Assembly (NCBI GenBank): GCA_023653785.1
Contig: JAMKCH010010146.1
Span: 1-64,000 of the forward strand
Reading direction: 5' to 3'
Origin: Ophioderma brevispina
Lineage: Eukaryota > Echinodermata > Ophiuroidea > Amphilepidida > Ophiodermatidae
Length of the DNA stretch: 64,000 bases
Shown here in pieces: positions 21,508 to 32,939 of the stretch (the stretch's first letter is position 1; every line of letters starts with the position of its first letter). The position numbers and the translations under genes are program-made. The notes under the pieces were generated by a model. It did not search any database. It was not told where the DNA came from and was given only the letters and a program-made list of their open reading frames with translations.

Positions 21508-22010
21508 GTCACATCCAGAAGATGAAACTGTCAGGAATTTCTGACAAAGGCCACAAGTTATAGTTGTGATTGGTTGTACCAGGCCATATATAAGAAATTC
21601 TTTTAGACTTGTTAACGTCTTTCCTGAGCCACGTTTAGAACTACTTAACATTTTGATGTTTCTTATGGGATTACTCTCAAAGATGTTAAAGGAGAAACTT
21701 TTTTGCTCCTGAATGTAAGGCTACAGGTTTGCCACTGTCTTGGATCGACCTTATCACCCTGGGGGAAGTCGGTATACCTCAGATTTGTTTCATTGACTAT
21801 AGTCGTTAATGTGGGGGACGGGAGGGGAAGGGGGGAGACACTTAGTGTTTTGGGTGGTAAATGAGTTTCTGTCTATTATGGTACATGGGTTGTGCTCCAA
21901 GTAATTAATCCTTCATTAGTATATATATAAATGGAAGGTCCGTACCAAGCCTCCAAAAGGCAGGAGTAGAAAGGGAGGTGTTTTTTGTTGCACAAGCGGG
22001 ACAATCGGGT
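21508..22010. other. Non-coding, no recognised feature
   Basis: Includes a purine-rich GGGGGACGGGAGGGGAAGGG stretch near 21814; otherwise featureless. Confidence 0.45.
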
Positions 22011-22835
22011 TATGACAATGCTATGTCGTGGTTTGAAGGTAAAATGCATTGCTATGAAATATAAGCCAGAGGAACACAACTTCTCTTTCACGTGCAACAG
22101 AGGTGACAGACCAATACCTACAAACTCCCAAGCACCACCGACAACTTCCCCAAGCACCACCGCCTGGCTCTGGTCTACAGCGCTGATGAGTATGCCGCCC
22201 AGCATGGTGCAACAGCTCTCACACAAGAAAGAAGCCGATATACAGTTACTCAAAAGACCTTGAGAACATTACTGTGATTGCCTCCGTCCTACTCCATCGA
22301 GTTTCTACCAGTGCTTCAGGCATTGCAGCTGCGGGCTTCGGAGAGAACACCACATGCAAAAACGAGGGAATACGGCTTGGTAGCCAACCCAAGCACTGCT
22401 GCATAACACGTCAAAGAATCACTTCCAGCTTGTCAGACAGACACTATGCTCTCGTCGACCTTTTATGTCGACACGATGATAAACTCTCCCACCTCCCCAT
22501 TCAACATCTACGACCTGGATACTTGCTGGCTTAGATACTCAAGACCCAGATGAACTCCCTAGTACACCTATGACGAACTACCACCTGTTAGCAATCTTCC
22601 ACGCAAGGAATGGGTCACCTTAAAACGGATTCACACAGGAGTCGGTACGTTTCAACAGCAATTTGCACTGATGGGGCTGCGGCCATCGGCAGCCTGCCAA
22701 TGTGGTCTCCATCATCGCAGACTGCGGATCACATACTCATATGAGTGCCCTACCTTTCGTCCACTGGTGGACATAGGCCTCTCAAACCCAACCCCAAATC
22801 AACAGTGAGCTGGCTCCCCCCCCCCTTTACAACAT
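22010..22835 (+). pseudogene. LINE reverse transcriptase C-terminal fragment
   Basis: Frame-shifting readings give LALVYSADEYAAQHGA (near 22150), FLPVLQALQLRASERTP (near 22300), RKEWVTLKRIHTGVG (near 22605) and SAACQCG (near 22690), then Cys- and His-containing codons. These match the region C-terminal to the RT palm of jockey-like LINEs: thumb, Trp-x-x-Leu-x-(Arg)-x-Arg-Thr-Gly motif, and a CxC...H...C zinc-knuckle end. Only this 3' part is present; there is no endonuclease or palm. Several stops and indels make it non-functional. Confidence 0.65.
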
Positions 22836-23266
22836 ATTTTAGCTGCTGGCCCTCCGATTAGAAGATTGATGTGGTCATGTGGTTAATACCTAGGTAAAGG
22901 TCATATGAGGTCAAAGTTATAATAAATGGGCTGAAAACACCAAATTAGATCCCAATGCTACAGAACTTGGAGCATAGCTGCTCCTTTGGAACCTTCATAT
23001 GATAATGTGGTGACCGGGGTGAAATTTTCTATATTTTGTACTTTTTGTGGTAGCGACTGGGGGACGCTGATAGTTGATTAGTGCTGCCTCAAATGTTGTA
23101 TGTTTCGTTGGTAAGCATTAGTTGTCCCCTGGCCCCAATTTTTTAACATGTATTGTTATTATTATATGGGATCATCTTTGATGCTGATTTGGTGAAAAAA
23201 TTTTGTTCTGTGAAAACATTTAGGCCTAATGGCATTTAGCATATTGTGTTTGAGACCTCCCATATT
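22836..23266. other. Non-coding, no recognised feature
   Basis: AT-rich with one GAGGTCAAAG-type motif near 22908. Confidence 0.45.
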
Positions 23267-24215
23267 AAGTCTAGGAAATTTTGGAAGGTTGCATTTTTTT
23301 TTGCATATTTGATAAACTTTCATATGTTGTAGGGTAGACCCAGGAAGTGAAAAAGTATAGCTACATTTTTTTTCGATTTTAGCAAGGGGGGTACCAGCAA
23401 TTTCAAAAATGGACGCCATTTTTTAATATTTTAGCTTATTTGAATAATATTCAAAGTTTTATGAGTTTAAAATTTTCTTTCATGCTGTGTGTTATTCCAC
23501 TTAATATCAGTGATGGATAACATTAAAATAACATTTTCAATAACTCTTGAATTAATCAGTTTCCAGTTGGTGCCAAAAATCAAAATGGCCGCCATTTTCA
23601 TAGGATTGTTGTTTTTTAAGTAATATTAAGGCTAAACTTCAAGTTTTTGACTCCTTGAAATTCTTGACATTTCAAGTAATTTGATTGAAAGTACAATATA
23701 TTTAATATAAAAAAATATATTTATAATGATTATAAAATCATTAATCTTGCATAGGACTTTTTGGGTCCAAAAAATGACGCGCCATTTTATTTAAGTGTTC
23801 TCTTTTCTTACCATATAAATTGTAATCAGAAACGACAGATAGCAGCAAAGGAAGGGCATTTCCCCCTCCTCAATTTTTTTTCTTTATGCCACCCAGTTTG
23901 CCGCCCCCCCCCCCCAGAAAATTACAGATTTTTGGCCCAAAGTCAGAGTGATTTGGGGCCAAAAATCACCCATTTTGACAAGGAAACCAGCGATTTTGGG
24001 CCAAAATCCACCAGATTTATTTTTTTTTTTTGGCAAAACAGCGATTTGGGGCCAAAATTGGTTTTTTTTAAAAAATCTTAACATTTGGATATTGGTTCCC
24101 CAGAATTTCACTCTTTGCCGCCCAAAATATTCCTTGGCCCCCCCCCCAGAAAAGAGATTTTGCGCGCCGTGGAGGAAACCAACGCAACAACAAATGGATA
24201 AAATCATAATATAAA
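23267..24215. repeat. Left arm of a ~0.93-kb inverted repeat
   Basis: It aligns in reverse complement with 27465-28380 over almost its full length. Shared landmarks: AAGTCTAGGA at the outer end, ACATTTTTTTTCGATTTTAGC, AATGGCCGCCATTTT, TTCCACTTAATATCAGTGA, and CATAATTAAC at the inner end. It is non-coding and contains three GCGATTTTGGGCCAAAA-like motifs near 23980-24060. The outer boundary is sharp at AAGTCTAGGA, because 23200-23266 has no counterpart beyond 28380. Confidence 0.8.
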
Positions 24216-24479
24216 ACATAATTAACAACTTGAAGTCAGATTTTGTTATGAAGATGGATAGGTGTTATAGACCCAGCGGCATTTCCATACTTTAAACTAG
24301 TGCTAGTTGGAATACAGGACAGTCTCTTGCAAACTTGGCCATCAAGTGACCATGTACTTTGAGAGAACTGATAGGTTGGAAGTTTTGTCACCTTTGACAT
24401 GAATTGGTTAGGTTGATAGTTGTAGATTGAGATTGTATTATGTAACTGATGACGTAAAAAGGATTTATAGCATCTGCGG

Positions 24480-27247
24480 ACCAAATTAAGTATGGTACGG
24501 TATGTGCTTCTGAGGGGTATTACTTTGGAGTAACTGCAAGACCAACCATAAATTCAATAATGGTAGAAGCAACCTCCATGTCTGATGATAACAATCTCAC
24601 CATTGAGCTTCAGCTCTTTCATAGTAAATCATTCTCAACATCCATCAGTAGATTCCAAGCACCCTCAATTCAATATCGGGAAATTCACCAACCCTCATTT
24701 CGTCATTGGCAATTTCAACAGCCAATTACCCAATGGGCTACAATCACCAATAAAAACGGGACAAGCTGTCGAAGACTGGTTTAAAGACAGTTCAGATCTA
24801 CGCCTTTACACGACCCTAGCTGCCGCCATCATTTTGAAGTGCCCATTAGAAGAGAGTACAACCTGATCTAGCTATTTTAAGCAAAAATCGCTAAGCTGTG
24901 TAGCCAGATTGTTCTGGATCCGTTCAATTAACTAAAACATTGACCAATCGACAGCCATGTTAACACTGCAGGGCCTTTTAAGCAGGAAAAACAGACTGGC
25001 AAGTTCATATTGATAACATGGACCAGAACGTGAATAGGAATGCACCAAAACCCCGTAACCGTAAACTACCGTAACAGTAAACAAGACCAATTTGCCCAAA
25101 TAGTGAACAATTAATGCCTGGAGATTCATAAAAGGAGCTGTAGGCCGGAATCTGCAGAGGCTTTCCAAGGATGTGCTAAAGAATATCCAAAAGTATACTA
25201 TCATGCTTGAAGCTGATTCTTTTATCAGCTAAGAACTGCTAAAGGTGAGGAGTGTCGAGGGGATCGCCAGGAAAGATGGCATATCTTAATTGAATCCATT
25301 TATATGACCCATAACAGCAGGAAAGCATGGTCTACCATCCAAAAACTTCAAGGGATACAACGAGCCTCCAGCCAACTGTTACACCCAAACTAAGTTCGCC
25401 CCCACCACAAGAGCACAAGAAAGACACCTAACCCGAAAGCTATCCTGGTTTCACTCGTCCCTTCAACATGGGACGAACTGGAAACCGTTGTTACTTAACT
25501 TCAACCAGCAAAGGCAGTAGGTCTTGACAACATGTCAACTGAGCAGCTAAAAATTTGGACCTACCCTAGAGTAGCAAAGGAGGTGACCTTTTGAGCTCTA
25601 AATTGCGCCTTATTTCTCACAGGTCACCAAAGATCTGGAGGAAAGCACATGTTAGGGCACTTCTCGTAAAGCATGGGAAAGATCCATCAATCCAAAGAGC
25701 TATCGAATAACATCACTCCTCAGCCGTACCTTCAAGCTCTTAGAACGTCTTCCTGTCAACTGTATGCACTTGATAGAGGAAAACTATACAAGAACAAGCG
25801 GTTTCCGCAGGAAAATCAGCAAGCCCAAAATGGTTTCGAGAAGGGTTCGGTACCGAGTCGTTTTCGTCGATCTATCATCAGCTGTTAATCACAGATGCTT
25901 ACTCCGTTAGGATTTTGGAACTCACCAAGGGATATTCGCTTGATGCGTTCATCAAAGGATTGTTTGGCGTAGGCTCAAGAAGGTGACTACCCCAATGGAG
26001 CTGATCGCACCTCTCCTGTTCAACATATTTACCAACGACCAACCTAGGAGTACAGGGACATATGTTTTATCTATGTAGACTATCTTGGATTGAAACACCA
26101 AAGATGCAGAATTAAGTTCCAAGAGAGACTACCAAAGCTTGGGATGCACCTAAATCTTATTTGGGAAAACCCACCTTCACTCCTGATGCTGAGGAAACCA
26201 CCTATGTGCAAATTCATCCAAGAAACAGGGGTGTGCTTTCCCTCTACCGTGAAGCCAAATGTCAACAGCATGGTTTGTCTTACTTAGGAGTTACATTGGA
26301 CCATACTCTCTCGCTTATTAAGACCACATCAAAAAGCCGAAGATAAAGTAAACTAACTGGCACAAGATGGGGGTGCTCGTCAACATACCCTAAGATCGAT
26401 GGCACTGCCCTGGGCTACTCATGTGCAGAGTATGCCTGGCTCTGTTGGGAAAGGATTCACCCATGATGCCAAGAAGCTTGATTTAAATGCTTCATACGGC
26501 GTATCACAGGTTGTCTTCGCCCAACTCCAATGGAGAACTTATAAATCGATTGCTCCACCATACCTATGTCGTAGTGTAGTGAGAATGAAAGAACGTAGCT
26601 GCCAAGTAATTAATGTGAAGCACCCTATGTTCAGACAGAACCCAGCTGTTGTTTTATGTTTAATGCCTTTAAATCCAGAGGAGAGAGGGCGGCGGCGAGG
26701 GAGCGACAAACGGGAGAGAGCGGGAGGGGAGAGCGGAGAGGAGGAGGGAGGAGAGAGAGGTTTCTGAGAGAGAGTTTCTTAAGCAAAGTCCCACCCTTAA
26801 CAGTCTCTAAGGAGTTAAGAGAGTGCATTGTCGAAAGAAGAAAAAGAAAGAAGGTGCATCAACCAAGTTTAATGTCTTGGGTATTGAAAAATGGTGAGTA
26901 ATCATCCGCTGGAGCTGACTCCTCATGGGCCTGGATGGCGATGCCTCAACGTATTGAGAACCAGAATTGGACGATCTAAAGTTTTTTGCAGAAGTGGGGG
27001 CTACCTTGAAGCAGATTCAGGACACTACTACCTGTGGTTCGGGAACAGCTTCACAAGCAATGAAATATCTCTTGTCTGTACACTGTTGGAGCAACAATGC
27101 ACAGACAAAGAGGACCTTGCGGTTTCAGTGAAAAGACAGGGCATTGCACCCTCTCTGGCTAGATCATTTGAGAACCACTGTGTTGGACACGATAAGAATC
27201 CTTCAGACATTTTTGAATTTATGGTTGGTCTTAAAGTTAACACATAG
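24480..27247 (+). mobile_element. Jockey-like LINE, degenerate, lying between the inverted arms
   Basis: The order is endonuclease, reverse transcriptase, C-terminal knuckle. FVIGNFNSQLPNG and GQAVEDWFKDSSDLRLY (24690-24810) fit the APE-type endonuclease GDFNSH motif, with Asn in place of the catalytic Asp. RT follows: AWSTIQKLQG (~25330), DELETVVT...LQPAKAVGLDNMSTEQLKIW (~25470-25560), FVDLSSAVNHRC (~25865), LIAPLLFNIFTNDQ (~26000) and YLGVTLDHTLS (~26280). The 3' part has CLNVLRTRIGRSKV (~26945) with a Cys/His-rich tail. Stops and frameshifts occur throughout, and the YxDD box is not readable. The element occupies most of the interval between the inverted arms. Confidence 0.75.
26670..26768. 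repeat. GA-rich low-complexity tract inside the LINE
   Basis: Purine-rich run of GAGAGAGGGCGGCGGCGAGG and (GGGAGA)n repeats between RT thumb and C-terminal coding remnants. The frames crossing it on both strands are composition artefacts. Confidence 0.85.
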
Positions 27248-27464
27248 AGATAATACCCCTAAGAAGCACATACCATGCTAATTTGGTGACACAGATGCAA
27301 TCAATCCCTGTTACGTCATCAGTACATAATACAATAGCACTCTACATTTCAACTTGCCCAATTAATGTAAAGAGTGACAACAATTTTTCACATAATCCGT
27401 GCATCTCAAAAGCACATGGTGCCAGGACTGCAAAGTTTGCTAGCGACTGCCTGCATGGATCAGT

Positions 27465-28380
27465 CGTTAATTATGTTTATATATTATTTTAGTCATTTGG
27501 GGTCGGTCGTTTCATAGTGGCGCTGGCGTTGCCAGACCTCTTTTCTGGAGGGGGGGGGGCAAATTTAATTTTTTGGGGTTGCAAAGTGAAAATTTCTGGA
27601 GTAGGCAAAATAATATCAAAAATTTTGAGATTTTGTAAACAATTTTGGCCCCAAATCGCCTGATTTTTGCAAAAAAATCGGTCATTGTTCTTCGATTGGG
27701 GAAGGTGGAAACTGGGGTAAGAAAAAAAACGGAGAGGGAAATGCGCCCATGGCGCCCTGGAAATTGCCAATGTTAGTTCTGTCGACATTTATTATGCTAG
27801 ATGCTGGTAAAGAAAGAAGAACACTTAAAAAAAATGGAGGATAATTTTCGAACAAAAATTCCCTAGCAAGAATTGCAATTGATTTGAAAAACATGGTAAA
27901 TATGACTAAATTTTATTTTGATTACTAAATAATTGTAATTTTAAATCCAATGCATAAAAAAATACATTAAAAAAATTGAAGGAAGTCATAGAATACTATT
28001 ACTCAAATAAAACCAAAATATTATCAAAATGGCGGCCATTTGACTTTTTGGCGCCAAACTGGAACTGAGTAATCAAGAGTTATCGAAAATGTATTTTGAA
28101 GTTATCCCTCATTGATATTAAGTGAATCAACACATGCAAGAACAATCTTTAAACTTCATAAAACGTGGAATATTAGTCAAAATAAGCTAAAATTTGAAAA
28201 AAAATGGTTTGGCCATTTTGAAATTGCGGCTACCCCCCGTGTTACACATCGAAAAAAAAAATGTAGCTAATACTTTTTGGGTTTCTCACCTGACCTATTC
28301 TTACAAGATATAAAAGGTGTAACCAAATATAGCAAAAAAAATGCCACCTCTCAAATTGCAACAAAACGTCCTAGACTTCA
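27465..28380. repeat. Right arm of the ~0.93-kb inverted repeat
   Basis: Reverse-complement partner of 23267-24215, with AAAATGGCGGCCATTT near 28028 and TCCTAGACTT at its outer end. Divergence by eye is moderate, with many small indels, so the pair is old. Confidence 0.8.
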
Positions 28381-31167
28381 GGTACGCGTTTAATCGGAGA
28401 ACATTTGGGCAACCTTATCAAGACACGGTGTCAAGAAGAGTTTGAAATTGTCCAAGCAGTTAGTATTGCCACAGTGGGAATTTCAGGACTGATGGACCAA
28501 GCACAGTTATCAAGATAGCTGGACAGAACTTCGGCCCAAGTTATGTTCATAGATCTGGGAGAAACTGTTTGATGTTCATTGTAGGTCACTTGACTGCTTT
28601 CTGGTGCAAAAAAATCAAGAAAAGTGGTCACTGAGAACTATAGGTATGGAAGCCACTTTGGGACACCTATTGGTGGAAGTGAACATTATTATGTGATCAA
28701 ACAAATGGGGAGGTCACAAAACACGAGTAGGTTTGTCAATAATTTGTTGGAAACAAGAACCAGACAACAAGTCTAGATATGACTTAGTGACTCTGAAGAT
28801 GAAACTATGATTACAAGATCAGTCCCAGTACCAAATGTTTTACTGTCCCCTATGTAAGTTCCTGAGTAGGATTGCTATTAGAGAGAACTTGGTCAAATTA
28901 ATGCGAAAGTTGACTCTCTATGGGGATTAGAAAATGTTCCCAATAAGATGGGTTTAGACTTCGGAAGTAGTAAAATGGACACCAGAGATAGCATTAACGT
29001 TGTGCAACATCAAGGTGTACGAGGATTGTAGGCATATATCACTGCGGATGAACATGCATAACGCGCCACCATGACGATTACGGTCAGGGTAGAACAGAAT
29101 AAACATTCACACAGAATCTCTAGTCCGGTATGAGAAATCCAGCCATGATCAGAAATGCAGATATGCTGCTTTGGTATGATATGGCAACGAGTTTTACTTC
29201 AGATCGTTTGGGAATTAAGGATCTTTGACATAAAGTGTATGAAATTCAGACCCCTGCGATTGAATGGGTGTTTTTTTTTTTTTTTTTTGTATTTTTAGTT
29301 GAAAAAAAACCATTTCAAAAATTAATGTTAGGGACCGGGATTGGGGTTAATGTCGCCACTCAGTTTGAGAGTTTTTTTCATGACGAAACACTGATGTCTT
29401 TGATTTGGAAATACAGTATCCTCACCATAGAATAGGCAGCGGCCACGTTGACATTAGGATGCAGTTACGGCAAAATGAGAAACATTGGAGGACTGAATGA
29501 CTGAAGCTGGAGATAGCTCAATTTGATTTGGTGTAATGTCTCCAAACAGTAGGAAAAAGGTGACCAAAAGACAAAAGTAAGAGGTTGGTCATGGCTAGTA
29601 TGTTTCAAAAATGATTGGCTTGGAGTTATGGAAGTAGCATACTGAAGATGTAAATAGCCACCTGGCATTATACAGTATCGTAACCTTCCAGTGACCAAGT
29701 GCTGCCCAACATTTGGGGTGGGTAAACAAGTAGCAAGTCTGCCGAATTCGTAGTAGATAGATAGATAGAATAAGTAAAGCTTGAAAGGCTATCTTGAAAA
29801 CGCGCCAAAAGTCACTTGTTAGGTAGTAGCTGATGAAAAAACCTTACCACATTGGCTTCAATGATGCTTGATGGAAGTAGGTTGGCCAGAAAACTACATA
29901 TCATGAAGAAAAAACTTATTGAAAAAGATAGAAATCTTTCAGGAGAACAGAGGCATGCATCAAAATAAACAGGCAGGCACAAAAAAAATGTTTCTCCGTA
30001 TGTTGTTCAATTTGGTCATGTTATATATATTTTCTGATTTAATCTTTCATTCTTCCGGATAGTATTACATTTTCAGCCACCTCCACCTTTCTGTATGCCA
30101 CCTGATTGACTCATCTCCCTTCTCTTTCTCATCAGTTGGCGTGTTTCTTTTGACACTTTTTTTGTTGGTTTGTTTCTTTTCCCTGCTACTTTGGTTGCTG
30201 ATTTAGTGATGATATTACTATTTGCTCACAATATGAATTCACATCTTGGTCTTCCAGTTAAAAAAAAATACCGATAAAACTGTTAAATTTTCTCAAAAGG
30301 TTTCGTAGGTTTAGACCCAGCTGAGGGATGTTCTCGTAAGAAAACAAGATTCCTGACACTCTGATGCAGAAACATCCATAGATCCCCTTCGTTTTTGGAA
30401 GATATTTGAGATTAAGTTTCCTTTACGCGCATTCTCAATGGGGAACTGATAACGCTAGTCTCTTACGCAGTACCAATTTAGATAATATCTCTGTGATACA
30501 GACTACAGCATGAGAAAATACTTTCCGCACCGCCGTATGCAATGTGGTTCTTACATGACCTGCACTTACATGAATAACTCCAGGGGAAAATGGTTTTCTC
30601 GGTTGGGTCCAAGGAACCCCCTCTTTGGCCTAACGGATTTGTTTTTAGCTTGAGCAGTCAAGTGTTAACTCTAACATTGAATTTAACATAATTCTAGATT
30701 ATAATGAATATACTTGATGGAGAAAGGTTTAGAAAGTAATAAGTCAATTTAGATTTAGAGCCATTCACTTTCTACTTGAAGCAAGTTGACAACATTGTTA
30801 GCAGAAAGTTGCAATGCTTTCACGGATATTAAATCTGGTAAGGGTGGTTTACCTAGGTCAACCATCCATGAGTAGTGAGAATTCCATGACTCCAAATCCA
30901 AAAAAAGTAACAGTTAAACATTTTGCTGCTTGTCAGCGCCTTTACAATGAACGCGTATGCAGGATTTTTAAGCACCATAAACCCATTTAATACTTCTGCA
31001 TTTTATTCATATATGACAATTGTACATTAATGACGAAAAAAAAAATGTTATTCAGTGAAACCTAACATGCTTTCTTTCCAACAACCCCAATTGATTATAA
31101 TGCTTCAGCTCTTTTATTGAAACCCTCACACGTAATTTTCATCAAAACAATTGCCATTTCTTGGTAC
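28381..31167. other. 2.8 kb without recognised features
   Basis: AT-rich. The frames at 28431-28631 and 29465-29698 (minus) and 29235-29435 (plus) show no recognisable domains. A T-run (about 29271-29288) and a GATA-like short repeat (TAGATAGATAGAT near 29755) are the only local patterns. The composition of 28400-29700 is less AT-biased than its surroundings, so an unrecognised element remnant is possible. Confidence 0.4.
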
Positions 31168-31314
31168 GAAACCAACAAGAGGGTGCATTGAGTCAATTCC
31201 GCAATGCACCAGTTTTGAGAAATTCCACCTCAATAAAGTCTTTGTGTTAAAAAACAAAATTGAAACGTTGAAATGTCTTACGGGATTGGTTCAAATCGTC
31301 CTCTGGAAAACAAC
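31168..31314. mobile_element. Shorter copy of the hAT-like MITE
   Basis: The left portion GAGGGTGCATTGAGTCAATT and the AAATTCCACCTCAATAAAGT block match the left 70 bp of 12306-12590, and the right end GTCCTCTG matches its right end. The flanks GAAACCAA and GAAAACAA differ at one base of an 8-bp duplication. At about 129 bp it lacks the middle of the longer copy. Confidence 0.65.
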
Positions 31315-31439
31315 GAAGACGCAAAGGGGGCATGTGAAGGATAACGATTACTTACATACATAGTATTATTACGTACGTTATTACGTATGTGATAATTTTA
31401 TGTCCTCACGGGGTGTTATTACGTACATACGTGATGTCA

Positions 31440-32415
31440 TTAACTACGTTTGTGATGATGTGCGTAGGATCGATTTTCATGAAAACGGTGCATTTCCAGA
31501 TATTTTGTCTTTGGGTAATAAGACTTTTAAACAATGCTTTATTGGATCAAAACGGTAATATTTTGATTGAAGCCTATATAGTTTGCCATGCTTTCCGTTT
31601 TCTTTTCTATGAGATATTGGCCTTCAAACATCGAAAAATAGGAGAAAAATTGATGTCCGAAACACAAAATCAAAATGATTTTAAAAACTCAAAAAAAAAA
31701 AAAATACTTCCGAATATCAATGTTTCTTGTTGCCAAACATTTGTAGAAATTATGTAATGATGTTTTTCCTTGTATTCTCAATTTATTTTTATTTTTGAAA
31801 TACAAACATAATGTCGGTGAAAACCTTGTTTATTGCGTTATCCCCCACAAAGCAGTTACTAAGTTTGGGAAAACTTCTAGTAAGACATTGATTGTGCATC
31901 TTATTTTAAGGTTAACATAGTGTTGGAAATAGTGTTTCTTCACCTCACAATGACTTTAAGAAAGTCTAAGAAATTTTAAACCTTTGTAAAAAATGCGACC
32001 CTATAATTTGCCCATGGAATGATATGGTGTCAATTAAATGTATCTTTAGAATAAATTAGTAAAAGGTATCTTAATATTTGTTTATTATGAGGTCTAATTT
32101 TCAGGCAGAATTCAATGCTCAAGGATAACGTAATAAACTAAACAAATTGGAGCATATTTCTTGAGTTCAATTAGCTACTCAAACTTTAGCTTCGTAAAAA
32201 ATAAAATTTGTTCCCAGCAACCTCTCTGATAATGTCATCAGTTGGCATATTGTGTTGCTTTAAAATTTTGATAACGTAATAAACCCTGTTCTTTTGCTGT
32301 ACAAAATATTTGTTTGCATACTGTGCAGAAACGTATGAAGTGTTGTTGGCAATTTTTTTTGGGTGCGTCTTATCTCCAAAAGACACCGTTTTCATGAAAA
32401 TCAACCGTATGTGAT
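31440..32415. mobile_element. Inverted-repeat element, ~1 kb, with short divergent TIRs
   Basis: GATTTTCATGAAAACGGTG occurs at about 31470 and in complement at about 32385. The similarity extends weakly on either side (TTTTGTCTTTGGGTAATAAG against the complement of the segment near 32360). The 122-codon frame at 31389-31757 and the minus frame at 32186-32404 lie inside, but neither resembles a transposase I recognise. Boundaries are approximate. Confidence 0.45.
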
Positions 32416-32428
32416 ACCATTAAGTTGT

Positions 32429-32550
32429 GATTTAAAAGTTGCAGTAATCCCTATAGAAAAGGGAATTAGTCATGCAGTGAAGAAGCGGATTACACTGACT
32501 TCCTTAGAAACAGTATGATTGTCAATAGGTTTTACTGCAACTTTTAAATC
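32429..32550. mobile_element. Small hairpin element (122 bp)
   Basis: GATTTAAAAGTTGCAGTAA at the left and TTTACTGCAACTTTTAAATC at the right are inverted copies; a second inner pair is not evident. Non-coding. Confidence 0.65.
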
Positions 32551-32766
32551 AAGGAATGGGTTCGGTAAAGTGGGCATAACTTATATATATATACAGATTC
32601 AAGGGTGGGGCTATGCGGTAAGTTAATATAATATAGAATCTAAAGTGTTAAAGGGTATGCATGTAACCGCATTTAGGTATTTTTTTAAATAGCCGTTAGG
32701 ATTATTAAGAAGAACTAATCAATTGGAAAGGGGAAAAATATCAGAGAAGAAGAAAGCCTCAAAAGA

Positions 32767-32836
32767 GCACTGGCCGGGAATCGAACCCGGGTCGCTTGGG
32801 TACGCGGCATGCGTAATACCATTACACAACGAGCAC
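32767..32836 (-). tRNA. tRNA-like sequence (Gly-like T arm), probable pseudogene or SINE
   Basis: Read on the minus strand, the acceptor strands GTGCTCG and CCAGTGC pair at 6 of 7 positions with wobbles. The D stem GTGT/ACGC pairs fully around a loop with GG. The T arm CCGGG-TTCGATT-CCCGG is perfect, with B box GGTTCGATTCC (complement of 32777-32787). The T arm and its 3' neighbour resemble animal tRNA-Gly. The stretch between the D and T stems is only about 20 nt and no 5-bp anticodon stem forms, so no identity is assigned. A covariance-model scan would settle whether it is functional. Confidence 0.5.
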
Positions 32837-32918
32837 CACGTTTAAACATTACTTAAATGGAAACCTCCCCACCCTTGGACACTTAAGTGTTAACCCTCGT
32901 CCGGCCAAGGGGGTGTTT

Positions 32919-32939
32919 ACCCCCCCCCCCCCCCCCCCC
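32919..32939. repeat. Poly-C tract
   Basis: About 20 consecutive C after GGGGGTGTTTA. Confidence 0.9.

Noticed and set aside
26631..26901. Arg/Gly/Glu-rich and Leu/Pro-rich frames
   Set aside because: Produced by the GA-rich low-complexity tract inside the LINE.
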